From contig CAYNIT010000049.1 of assembly GCA_964397205.1 (NCBI GenBank), positions 1 through 21,212 of the forward strand: 21,212 nucleotides of DNA. Direction: 5' to 3'. Position 1 is the first letter of the stretch, and each line of letters begins with the position of its first letter. The stretch is from Phaeodactylibacter sp964397205 (lineage in GTDB: Bacteria; Bacteroidota; Bacteroidia; Chitinophagales; Saprospiraceae). This document shows, piece by piece, positions 1 through 9,500 of the stretch. The notes beneath the pieces were generated by a model that searched no databases, was not told where the DNA came from, and saw nothing but the letters and a program-made list of their open reading frames with translations. The position numbers were made by a program, and so were the translations under genes.

Positions 1-320
1 CCCGCTTCTTCCCTAAGGCCTCCCAGGAGAAACTCATCTGTATGGAGGTTGGGGTTGGGCTGTAAATCGCCGTTGACATCTGGCCAAAGTTCGCAGAGGT
101 TTCGGATGGCGACCTTTCGGTAGGCCTTGTCCATGACGGTAGTATCGTCTAGGGTGTAAATTTCCCAGTACCCATGCCCATCTTCGCTGCCAAGTATGGG
201 GTAGATCCGCTCTATTGTCCATTTGGCATCGTCGAGGTAAAACGGTTTATCTTGGGCATTGGCTATCAGGGCACTGGCCAGAGCCAAAAACACGAACAAC
301 AAGGAGTTGATTTGGCGCAT
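1..320 (-). CDS. Secreted protein, N-terminal fragment (runs off window)
   Basis: This is an open frame of 106 codons that starts with ATG at 318-320 and continues past base 1, so only the N-terminus is visible. The first 22 residues form a clear Sec signal peptide: a short basic start (MRQ), a hydrophobic core (LLFVFLALASALIA) and a likely cleavage after NA before Gln-Asp. The mature part begins with QDKPFYLDDAKWTIERIYPI and continues with short acidic and aromatic stretches. No domain is recognisable in the visible part. In Bacteroidota such proteins are often T9SS cargo with a C-terminal sorting domain, but that end lies outside the window, so this is only a guess. The reading frame, signal peptide and codon use support a real gene. 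Its function is unknown. Confidence 0.75.
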   Translation of the reverse strand, partial: MRQINSLLFVFLALASALIANAQDKPFYLDDAKWTIERIYPILGSEDGHGYWEIYTLDDTTVMDKAYRKVAIRNLCELWPDVNGDLQPNPNLHTDEFLLGGLREEA

Positions 321-632
321 AGGGGCTTGTTTTTTGCAGGTTTTCCAATTTAGTAACATAAGATAATAGATGCTCAACAAATCTGCTGCCCGGAAAGGGG
401 CTAACCCAGCCATTTGCAGGGGAGATGACCTAAACCGGCGGGCTCCGCTGTGGCACATCCCTGCCGCTCTTGCCGGGATTCAAGCAAATGAAAACCCGCC
501 ATCTACTGGCGTAATTGTTATAGGTGGAGGATTTCAACTGATGCCGGAGGGTGGCAAGAAGATGGAAATGCACCGCGCTAATAAACAGAAGCAACACTGA
601 GCTTAAGCAAGGCGCCCCCTATCACCTTGTCT
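321..632. other. Intergenic region, 312 bp, no gene seen
   Basis: This stretch lies between two minus-strand genes. The short plus-strand frames here (about 370-600 and 551-781) have poor coding character, and the second runs antisense into the membrane-protein gene, so I do not call them. On the minus strand a weak promoter-like arrangement precedes the gene starting at 320: TAAATTGG at 345-352 with a TTG at 375-377. Its 22-bp spacing is longer than usual. A short perfect hairpin (5-bp stem CGCCA/TGGCG, 5-base loop) lies at 497-511; on the minus strand it is followed by GGTTTTC and could help end transcription. Nothing else stands out. Confidence 0.5.
608..629 (-). terminator. Hairpin just after the stop of the 221-residue membrane protein
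   Basis: In the minus-strand transcript the sequence 3 bases after the TAA stop folds into a 7-bp stem, CAAGGUG pairing with CGCCUUG through one U-G wobble, around an 8-base loop. The position directly behind the stop fits a terminator or an mRNA-stabilising 3' end. No run of U follows it, so intrinsic termination is uncertain. Confidence 0.35.
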
Positions 633-1298
633 TTATAACAGCCCTTCTTCCAGCGGCAACTGATCCAATGCTGCTATCTGCTCGATGGCTTCCAGCTGCA
701 GATCGTAATCCAGGCTTGTCTTCATGCGCCTGCTTAACTCCTGTATTTCTCCAAGATAGCTGCCGAGCTGTTCATCAGTAGGGTCCTGGCCCATGAGCTG
801 TAGAGTAGACAGTTCTCTCTTGTAATCGCGAAACCTTTGCAGCTGATTTCCGATTTCATCTTCTATTTCTTCCAGTTTCAGGAGTTTTTCTTTAAAGTAA
901 CAGCGGCGGCTCGCAACAGCCCGCTTCAGTTTTTCCGAGGGGTTGGAGACGGTGGCGTATTCTGCTTCTACCATCTGATTCTGTCGTAGTATTAACCGGC
1001 GCTGCTGATCTGCTTTAAGCAAGGCTTGTTCAAGATGGGATATGTTTTGGTCAATTTCATAAAACACCGTGCGCTGATATCGCCACTCGGCGGCTAGCTT
1101 GAGCATCATAGGCCAATAGCGCCAACCCCCTAAAAAAGCGAATAAAACTAGTCCGCCAATAATCAATCGTTGGAGCATCTTGGCCCAATCCAATCCCAAA
1201 GCATCATACAACGCCTCCAGGGCAAGCCCTAACAGAGCAGCTAGCGCCGCGAGCAGCAACAAAGCCCAAAATCGACCAATTTGTGGTGAGTTTTTCAT
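633..1298 (-). CDS. Two-TM membrane protein with long coiled-coil tail, unknown function
   Basis: The product has 221 residues. Two hydrophobic helices lie near the N-terminus at about residues 11-30 (Leu/Ala-rich) and 43-63 (LIIGGLVLFAFLGGW). A long charged, helical region follows from about 75 to 205, with heptad-like Leu/Ile spacing and many Glu, Lys, Arg and Gln residues, suggesting a coiled coil. The tail is probably cytoplasmic, because the segment after TM2 is basic (KLAAEWRYQR). No enzyme motif is visible. The start is ATG at 1298. The gene sits 34 bp downstream of the 84-residue membrane-protein gene on the same strand, so the two are probably co-transcribed and may form one membrane complex. 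I do not recognise the family. The architecture could suit a scaffold, a membrane-shape factor or a sensor, but nothing in the sequence decides this. Confidence 0.7.
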   Translation of the reverse strand: MKNSPQIGRFWALLLLAALAALLGLALEALYDALGLDWAKMLQRLIIGGLVLFAFLGGWRYWPMMLKLAAEWRYQRTVFYEIDQNISHLEQALLKADQQRRLILRQNQMVEAEYATVSNPSEKLKRAVASRRCYFKEKLLKLEEIEDEIGNQLQRFRDYKRELSTLQLMGQDPTDEQLGSYLGEIQELSRRMKTSLDYDLQLEAIEQIAALDQLPLEEGLL

Positions 1299-1332
1299 AG
1301 TGTTACCAGTTTAAAATAAGCAATAAAACAGG

Positions 1333-1587
1333 CTAGGTGTGGCTTTCGAGCCATTCAAGGATGACAGGCCAACTTTCATACAAAAAATAGGCAACAATTA
1401 ACAAAGCCACTAAGAGTAGCAAGGCCCTCAATCCCCGCCGGATAGTGTCGCCCATATCTTTACCCCCACTTAGGGCTCCTAGTACAATGACTGCCACCAT
1501 TGTTAAGGCTACGTATTGCATGATCATAATGATATTGGTTTGTATGTGATCGGATGGAACAGCAGGCAAGCCTGCCTGAGGTATCAT
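1333..1587 (-). CDS. Small two-TM membrane protein, unknown function
   Basis: The 84-residue product has two predicted transmembrane helices, about residues 19-39 (IIMIMQYVALTMVAVIVLGAL) and 53-70 (LRALLLLVALLIVAYFLY). They are joined by a short polar loop, GGKDMGDTIRRG. The C-terminus ends in a short acidic amphipathic stretch (WPVILEWLESHT). An in-frame ATG at 1623 would give 96 residues, but it falls inside the transcription start region, because a perfect -7 element occupies 1621-1628. I therefore prefer the ATG at 1587, which has GAGGTG four bases upstream; an ATG at the later Met-Gln-Tyr position is also possible. This is the first gene of a probable two-gene unit with the membrane protein at 633-1298. 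The family is not recognised. Confidence 0.6.
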   Translation of the reverse strand: MIPQAGLPAVPSDHIQTNIIMIMQYVALTMVAVIVLGALSGGKDMGDTIRRGLRALLLLVALLIVAYFLYESWPVILEWLESHT

Positions 1588-1620
1588 GAACACCTCATTG
1601 CTGTTTTGCTTTACTCTGTA

Positions 1621-1628
1621 CAAATATA
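1621..1628 (-). promoter_or_regulatory. Bacteroidota -7 element for the small membrane-protein operon
   Basis: The minus strand reads TATATTTG, an exact match to the Bacteroidota -7 consensus TAnnTTTG, within A/T-rich DNA. Transcription would begin about 7 bases downstream, near 1614, giving a leader of about 27 bases before the ATG at 1587. No clear -33 TTG lies at the usual 19-20 bp spacing; a TTTG occurs only about 12 bp upstream. The element matters because it argues against the upstream ATG at 1623. Confidence 0.5.
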
Positions 1629-1747
1629 CAGCAAATCAAACATTATACTCGCTTTTACGCCTTAAGCTTACTTTAAATTCTGTAAATTTACTGTTATGTA
1701 AACAGAGGTACTACTCAGAACATGCGGTGATTTTCACGAAAATTGCA

Positions 1748-1755
1748 TATATTTT
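1748..1755 (+). promoter_or_regulatory. Probable -7 element for the 534-residue protein gene
   Basis: TATATTTT matches seven of eight positions of TAnnTTTG and lies 24 bases upstream of the ATG at 1780. The surrounding region, 1624-1779, is strongly A/T-rich and separates two divergent genes. No clear -33 TTG is present at the usual distance. Confidence 0.4.
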
Positions 1756-1779
1756 TTTCCAAACAAACCCCCGCTTTTC

Positions 1780-3384
1780 ATGAAAGCTGACTTAGACCGC
1801 ATTGTCTACTTGCCCTTCCACATTTTTGTCAAGATCCACGAGGAAGCTGCCCGACAGCTCGAAAAACTGTACAATGATAAAGACCTGTCTTTTACAGACG
1901 CGCTAAACCAGAGAGACAACCCTAAGCTTCCCCAAATTCAGCCTTTGCGCTCTAGCGCTTATGGCAAAAACAGTTCCCGCAGCTCAATGCCTTGCCTGCA
2001 ACAGGTCTATAATAGCTGTCCTTCTTCCAGGGCGTTTAAAGAGGTGTTCAAGCTCCACAACCGCAGCGAACAAAACCTGCTTTACGAATGCCGGCGGTTT
2101 TTCACAAAATCCAATCGAGAGCCCATGCAGTTCCGCAGCCTTCGCGACCCTGTTTTGCTAATCCTGCTATTGGAGCCCGACCTGGAAATAGATGAAGAAG
2201 GAAAATTCTTAACTTATCTGGAAAGCAGTGGGTACTGGGAAAAAAGCATTGCGCAGATGCCATCTCCTGCACCCGCTGTGAAAGAACTAGATTACAGCCA
2301 GTTCCGGTACCGGTATTACGTCGGGCTGTTCTTTTCTATCCTTGCTTTTGAGATACGCTACCTGCTCCTTTCCATTTCTGAAGAGGAAGCTGGATTTGAC
2401 AGTAATGGACAGCCTTATTACGCCGTCGTTGAAAAAGGCTTGCATGATTTAGGCCCCATAGGGAGGCATTCCGATCAAGCCATCTTCCGGGGCAAAGCTT
2501 ATTTGTCAGAAGACAGAAACCACTATCATGCCACCCTCCACAACCCGGCATCGAATGTACCCATGAACATGCAGTGGAGCCAAAATGGCGAAGCCGCAAC
2601 CAGCTGCTTTCGAGGCACCATACAAGCTATATCTGGTATGAACGGGCGCATGCTTTGCCTGGAAACCGTATTCTACGAAGTATCACTGGAGGTTTACCAT
2701 GAACTCAATAACAATAAGGAAAGAACCTTCCTCCACCTATTGCCTTCAGATGATCGGGACAACCTCCTTTCCATCTTTCAATACGTTGCTTTTCAAAGGC
2801 GCATCTTTGCATCGCGCGTAGGCTATATTCCATCACGTCATGGAAAAAGCGGAAAACTCGACCTGAAAGCCAGGCAAGTTCATATAGAGGACTTCAAATT
2901 TATCGCGGGAACTTTCCGCCTGTTACAGTTAGGGCTTAAGGAGCGGCTATTGCAATCCCGTTTGGAAATCAAAGAAGAAGGTACCGGGCTGCTCAGTATA
3001 GAAAACGAGGTCAACGGCCACAAACAACGCCTCAACCTGCTTTGTACCCTGCAGCCTGCTCAAAACCCACGACCAAATAAGGTAATTGTCGTTGCCTACT
3101 ACCGGGACAGCCTGGCTCCTTGCAATATTGCCATCCTCGACTTTGATGCGGGCAATAAGGGAATCTATGAGGGGGTCTTCTCCAGCGTCGGTTTCGACCA
3201 AAACGGAGTGTTTGGAGAGTATTTCGTTTTCAAACGGGACAACGGCCAATTCGAACCCGCAATCGTCGATAAGAAAGAAAAAGAATCATTCCTTAGCCAG
3301 GAAAGCAATCAAAGTTTACTCGACAACCTACTGGAACTCCATCGGAAAAAGCATAGATACCTGCCGGGCTGGCACAGGCCATAG
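1780..3384 (+). CDS. Uncharacterised 534-residue protein
   Basis: I do not recognise this family. The frame is long, uninterrupted and has normal codon use. The start ATG at 1780 sits just downstream of a -7-like element. There is no signal peptide, so the protein is probably cytoplasmic. The N-terminal third is mainly helical and charged and includes a Leu-rich stretch around residues 124-135 (VLLILLLEPDLE). Around residues 180-198 there is a hydrophobic helix (VGLFFSILAFEIRYLLLSI) interrupted by Glu and Arg, more likely buried than membrane-spanning. The second half alternates charged helices with predicted beta strands. It includes a Gly/Lys-rich basic patch, IPSRHGKSGKLDLKAR, near residue 350, then a strand-rich C-terminal region containing KVIVVAYYRD. 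The basic patch does not fit a Walker A motif. No catalytic signature was found. The gene is divergent from the two small membrane proteins. Confidence 0.65.
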   Translation: MKADLDRIVYLPFHIFVKIHEEAARQLEKLYNDKDLSFTDALNQRDNPKLPQIQPLRSSAYGKNSSRSSMPCLQQVYNSCPSSRAFKEVFKLHNRSEQNLLYECRRFFTKSNREPMQFRSLRDPVLLILLLEPDLEIDEEGKFLTYLESSGYWEKSIAQMPSPAPAVKELDYSQFRYRYYVGLFFSILAFEIRYLLLSISEEEAGFDSNGQPYYAVVEKGLHDLGPIGRHSDQAIFRGKAYLSEDRNHYHATLHNPASNVPMNMQWSQNGEAATSCFRGTIQAISGMNGRMLCLETVFYEVSLEVYHELNNNKERTFLHLLPSDDRDNLLSIFQYVAFQRRIFASRVGYIPSRHGKSGKLDLKARQVHIEDFKFIAGTFRLLQLGLKERLLQSRLEIKEEGTGLLSIENEVNGHKQRLNLLCTLQPAQNPRPNKVIVVAYYRDSLAPCNIAILDFDAGNKGIYEGVFSSVGFDQNGVFGEYFVFKRDNGQFEPAIVDKKEKESFLSQESNQSLLDNLLELHRKKHRYLPGWHRP

Positions 3385-3594
3385 CGCCCGCACGCCATGC
3401 AGTCTGTAATGCATTCTGAGCCAATCCCGCAGCATCGTTCCATCGGCGCCAAAAAAGCTAAATCACTGGCCATCAAAACACTGTGAGTTATATACCTCCG
3501 CGCAAAGCTTAGCAGAAGAGCGCCAAAATCCCATTCCAACCTGAAACCTTCCGGCCCAAAGGCCGTAGTAAAGACCAGGCAAAACCATCCTGCC

Positions 3595-6500
3595 ATGAAA
3601 AACAAATATGCACGACTGGCCCGACGGGCCAAGCTACTCCTATGTACTACCCTCCTGTTTTCCCTCATCGCTGCCACCGCTACGGCTCAAGCTTCGATCA
3701 GTTATCCAGAACAAGCCGAAGATCTAGTCACCTGCCATCAAGCGGGCCGGCTGCGGGTTCGGGTCGAATTTGAAGCGCCGAGCGGCCCCGGCACCCAGCT
3801 AAAGGTCAACTTTCCGCCCGGTATCACGTACGAGAGCGGCAGCCTTGAGCTGATCGGCAACAGCCTTGAGCTGGCAGAAGCCGACCTTTCTGACCTCAAT
3901 GAGCCGCTATTTCAGTTAACCGGCGGGGGCGCAGAAAGCGGCGATTTTATCGACCTGAGCTTGTTGCGCTCCGGCGGTTGCCAGGCAAGGGCATTCGCCA
4001 TCGGCGGTGGTATCGCCAAAGACAGCGTACGCTTACTGGCCGATAGCGGTATAGTACAAGAGAACAGCTCCAACCTGAACACGTACAACATCCTCTCGCC
4101 CTCCCTCAGCTTTCAGTATACAGACGGCCCCAGCAGCCAGGACACTATTGTTGAAGATGCGCCTCAGGCCATCACCCGCCGGCTGCGCTTGATCCAAGGA
4201 GGCCTGGGGTATGTTAGCTCTGTAACGCATTTCGTTGTCGTAAACGATGCCCTGCAAAACTTCCAGCTCAAGTACCAGGGTGATGCCCTTGCGCCGAGCG
4301 CCGTCCGCGGCGACACCTTGTTTTACCAATTGGATCCCGAGCTGATTCCCGGCCTTTTCGGAGGGGACGGCCGCTTTTCCAACGGCGAGCAGATTGAGCT
4401 GTGGGAATCCTTTGATGTCGTAGCTTGCGCTCAAACCCAAAACCAGATCAAGCACCATGCTCTCTGGGGTTGCCCCGATGATGTCTGCCAGCGCGCCATT
4501 CCGGTGACGGGTACCGTATCCGTCATTGTACCGCAGCCCCAAATCGAAAGCGGGCCGCTATTTAGCCGGAGCCTTCCAGCTTGCCTCGATGGCGCTACAC
4601 CGGATCAGTTCGGCTTTTTTATTGAAAATACTGGCAGTACTACAGCCCGTATTGGCTTTCAGCTGGGCTTCGAAGGGCGGGCCGACCTGCCAGTCTTCGG
4701 AGATTATAACTCAAGGGCAGCATTCATTGACACCGCTTCGGTACAACTCTTGGTCAATGGCGAGGCGCTGAACCATCCTGTTGACGCCACCCACGATGGC
4801 ATCAGCAAATGCGGCACCCCAGCAGCCACAGGAGCCGTAAGCGCCGCTCGCTATAGGAACCTCATCTTAGAACCCAGCCAGCGACTGGAGATACGGGGCA
4901 ATTATGCCTATTGTTGCCAGCAGCCCTGCAACATGAACTACAGCTGGCCCACCCCCATCGCCCGCATAGAAGTACGGGATGCCTGCGGGCAGAATCCACG
5001 TCTGGAAATGGCCAGCCATGATTTTGCGGAAGCCAGAGTAGAAACGGCTCCCGCCATCATCTGCGGGCCAGCCACCGTATTCAACCATCAATCAGCAGAG
5101 TACTGTTTCGTATTTCCAAAGCTCGGCGGCTACCCAAACGTTAGCGGGGACAATACCTTCGTGCTGGAAATCGGCCTGCCGCCATTGCCAGGCCTGCAGG
5201 CCAACGGCAACGCTGCCGTTACCGGCCCTTCCGGCACCCCCTTGCCCTTCACCTCTTCCGGCGCAGGCCCCGGTACTTTCCGCATGGAAATACAGCAATC
5301 CGATTACGAGGGCGGCGCGCTAGCATTCTGTTTCGAAATAGAATGGTCCTGCGGCAAGGGCGGCTTGATCCAACCTTCGGTTGATCTGTACCAAAACGTT
5401 GCCCCTTCCTGCCCCTCCTCCTGTCGGCTGCCCATCAGCTGCGACGCATTCCCACTGCTGCTCTTTTGCCCGGGCGTAGATTGCCCGGAGGGCGGCGGCA
5501 TCGTCGATTTTAGCGAAAGCGAACGCATCAACCTAGGGCGGGCGGACCCGAACAACCTCCGCCGGTGGCAGACCGATGCTCCGGCAGATCCCGCCGCAGT
5601 CCGGCTCGACCGGGCAGCGCCCTGCGATACCGTGCGGACCCAAGCAGGGCTGGGCGTAGCCGACGGCAGCAGCAGCCCTTGGCCACAGGCCCGCTTCCGG
5701 CAGCGCCTGCTTTTCCCCTTCTTCCGGCCGTTAGGCGCTCGAGCAGAGGTATACGACAACGGCCAGCTGATCGGCGAATTTGAGCATATTCCCCTACACA
5801 GCAACAGCGACGACACCCTCTTCCTCTACGAGCTTTCTGCCGCTGCTTTGCACGAGCTTGACCCCAATTTCCCTGCCGATTTTGCCTACGATGCACAGGA
5901 CAGTGTTTATGTAGAAGCCGACTATTACTTCGATCCCGAACTAGCGCAGGGGCAGATGTACAACTACCGGCAGAGCGGATTTACCCCCCTTACTGGAACT
6001 TGTGTGGAGAACCAGGATGTATTCAATGCGTTTCGGCTGTCGAAGGATGATTTCGCTACGGAGAATGCCTGTGGCTCTACCATAGACCGAGTACAATTGA
6101 TCGCGGTAGGGGCGACTTTTGCCTCAGGGGGCACCAACACCTTTGCCGGCTGTGAGGCCATCGCATTTGAAGTTTTCTCCCGCTCTCAACGCGGCTGTAT
6201 CACAGGAGAAGGCTTGGACTTCTTCCCCAACGAGTTCCGGCCGGTTTTCACTTTTGATACGGTGGCCTTTGCCAAAATACCTGGTTTCGCATTCGAGCGT
6301 CTAGAGTACCGGCGCAGCCCGGGCAATGTGGTGCTTGACATTTCCCCCTTTGCAGAGGATGCCGACAGCCTCTACTTTGACTTGCGCAGCCAGTATAGCG
6401 ACCGCGGCGGCCCCATACCACTATTGGAAGAAAATGCCCGCGACGAAATATTGAAATCTTTCTGGCGCCCTACCTGTGCCTCGGCTTCGGGAGAAGTAGA

Positions 6501-9500
6501 AGGCAGTGCAGGCATCACGTACAAGGACGTAGCCTGCCAAAAGCCTTACCACCGACAGCAAGAGCGCAGCCTGAGCTATACCTCGACCGGGCAATTCAAT
6601 TTTGTGCTCAACCCGCTGGTAGGCAATGCCTTTGAGGCAACCACCTGCTACACGCTATCCGCCACCAATACCGGCGTGGGCAAGGATTTTGATGTGCCAT
6701 TTACCTGGCTAAAACCCCTTCTGCCCGCTGGCAATATTAGCTTGCTGAGCATCGCAGAAAGCGGAGGGGAGCCGCTGTCCCCCAATCTGAACGGGCGGTA
6801 CGAATTGGGCGAGCACACCAATAACAGCACCCGGCAGTTCGAAATTTGTGTACAGCAGAGCAGTTGCCTGCCCGACAGCCTGCAGCTGGTGTACGCTTGG
6901 GGTTGCGAGGGCTACCCCGAAGGCGAGGCTGCTGTCCCCAATTGCCGCCCCGACACCCTCACAGCTTATCTGACACCTCAGTTGTCAGAGGTGCAATTGC
7001 AAATCGTTGACCAGCCCAACCCCGCCGAAGCTTTAGATTTATGCACTACCGACACCATCGAACTCCTGGTCAACAGCGCCCAACAAGCCGACCTGCTGCA
7101 GCCCGCTCTGCAGGTCACTCTGCCCCCCGGCATCGAACTCAACGCCATGACTGCAGGCTACCCCAATGATGCCAGTATCAGCTTTGAACCTTTGCCTGCA
7201 TCGATCAGCGGTGACACTGCAAAATTTGACCTCAGCCAGCATTCCCGGATTACCGGGGACAGCCTGCCGGGCATCTTCAACAGCCCCTCCCTCGCCAAGC
7301 GGCAAATGCGGTTAATTTTCGAAATCGAGACTGGTTGTGGCTTCGATCCGCTGCAGAGCGTCGCCCTTTATCAGGCCAGCGGGCGCAGCCCCTGCGGAGC
7401 TGCTGCTGAGGGCTCGGGTTCCGTTGCAGCTTCCAACCCCATACGGATCAAGGGGGCGCAAGCGCCCTACACCACTGCCCTACAGCTCGAAACAGATGGA
7501 ATATTGCTGGGCTGCGATGCTGCTTTAGCTGTACAAGCGTCCTTTGTGCCAGCCAATGGCACTACCAATGGACGGGATACTTCAGAGGTAATACTCCCCA
7601 CGGGCATTGCTTATTTGCCCGGCAGCCTGGCCTGCTACCCGCCGGGCCAAACCCACTGCCCTAGCCTCGTCTCCGTAGATACCGACAGCCTGGGACGGCA
7701 AATCGCCCGATTGGCCTGGCCGGCCGGCATGACGGCGATGGACAGCTCACGCTTTAGCTTTAAATTGAAAAACGAAAGCGCCGCATGTACGGATGCCGCC
7801 GAGGTTATTTTCCGCAATACCGTAACCAAGGCCCCTTTGATCTGTATGGGCACCCCTTGTCCTACTGACTTGAAGGTTGAAACCGGAAGGGATACGCTGT
7901 CTTTTGCCGTACAGAAAGCGTCTTTACAACTGGCTCCGGAACCGGTAGCTTGCAGCAGCGAGGACGGTAGCTTCCGGCTGAGCGGCAGCGTGAACATTGG
8001 CGAGTTCGGCTTGGACTCCGTGCAGGTTCTGGCCTTCTGCGCCGGCCCTCAGGGAGCCCCCTCGGGCGATGCCGTAACCGCCGCTACTCTAAAGGGGCCA
8101 TTCGCAGCGGGGCAATCTGTTTCTTTCCAAATCAGCGGAATTGGTTGCAGCAGTGAAAATGGCTTGTGGGTAGAACTGCGGGGCGATTGCAGCTGCGCCA
8201 GTACGGGCCAATTTGTACCCGCTCCCCAACTTGCTGCCCCCCTATGCCCGGCGGATACGGCGGTTTGCCTTAACGCTCCACCGCTGCTTCTTAGCCATGC
8301 CGTGCCGGCTGATGGCGCCTACAGTGGCAATGGAGTAGAAAACGGGCGCTTTGACCCCGCGGCGGCAGGCGTTGGAGTACATACCATCACTTATACCCTA
8401 TCGGACAGCCTAGGCTGCAACAGTCATTGCTCCTACGATATCACAGTTCATCCCCTACCCAGCCTCAACTGCCCGACAGACCTGCAGGTCAGCATCGAAG
8501 CCGGCCCTCAGCAATTAGGGGGAGCGAGCCCGTTGGGGGGCACCTACGCCGGCCCCGGCATTTCCGACGGCCAGTTTGATCCGGCTGTAGCCGGGCCAGG
8601 CACCCACGCTATTAACTACACTTATACCAATTACCTGGGCTGCGCTGACAGCTGCACTTTCTTCATCACGGTTCAGGCCGGCGATGCTCAGATTGGCGAT
8701 TTTGTGTGGCGCGATCTCAATCGCAATGGCATACAGGAAGCCGGAGAAGCGGGTATCCCGGGAGTGATGGTCCTACTGCGGTCCGGCGGGGCGGATGTAG
8801 ACACGGCCTTCACCGACGATGAGGGCTACTACGAATTTACCACTGCTCCAGGTGACTACCGTCTGTTTTTCCAAACCCCGGACGGCCTAACATTGACCCA
8901 GCAGGAAGCGGGAACAGATCCCGCGCTGGACAGCGATCCGGAGCCAGCCACCGGGCTGAGCCCCGCCTATGCTTTAGAGGAAGGCGATACGGTAGCAACT
9001 GCCGATGCCGGTTTTTATACTTTATGCGACAACATCGAGGATCCCGGCCGGATTGCAGCGGACCAATACCTCTGTGGCCCTGGAAACAAGCCGGCAAAGA
9101 TAGAAAGCATAGAGCTGCCGAGCGGCGGCAGCGGAGCAGTGGAGTACATGTGGATGCAGAGCAAAGTGCCGGGCCCTTTTAACTTGCAGAGCTGGAAGAT
9201 GATTCCCGCTGCTACCGGCCCTTCTTACAGCCCTGGCCCGCTTTCGCAAACTACTTACTTTGCCCGCTGTGCCCGCCGGGAAAACTGCGCCGTTTTTCTG
9301 GAGAGCAACATCATTACCGTAGAGGTGGGTACGGAGGCGGTAGCTGAAATTCAGGGGCCCGATTGGATTTGCGTGGGCGTGCCAGACGTATTCCGAGCGA
9401 TGGATAACGGGCCTGCTGCCACTTATGAGTGGGCGCTCAGCCCTGGCTTGTCGCCCGCCACCGCTTCAGGCGCTCAGGTGGAAGTGACGGCGCCTAATTC

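Noticed and set aside
370..781. Two plus-strand short frames (370-600, 551-781)
   Set aside because: Their composition is not protein-like, and the second lies antisense to the 221-residue membrane-protein gene. No promoter or family similarity was seen.
3309..3677. Minus-strand open frame of 122 codons across the gap before the giant secreted protein
   Set aside because: It overlaps the ends of two plus-strand genes, is rich in Arg, Ser and Cys as antisense translations often are, and has no promoter.
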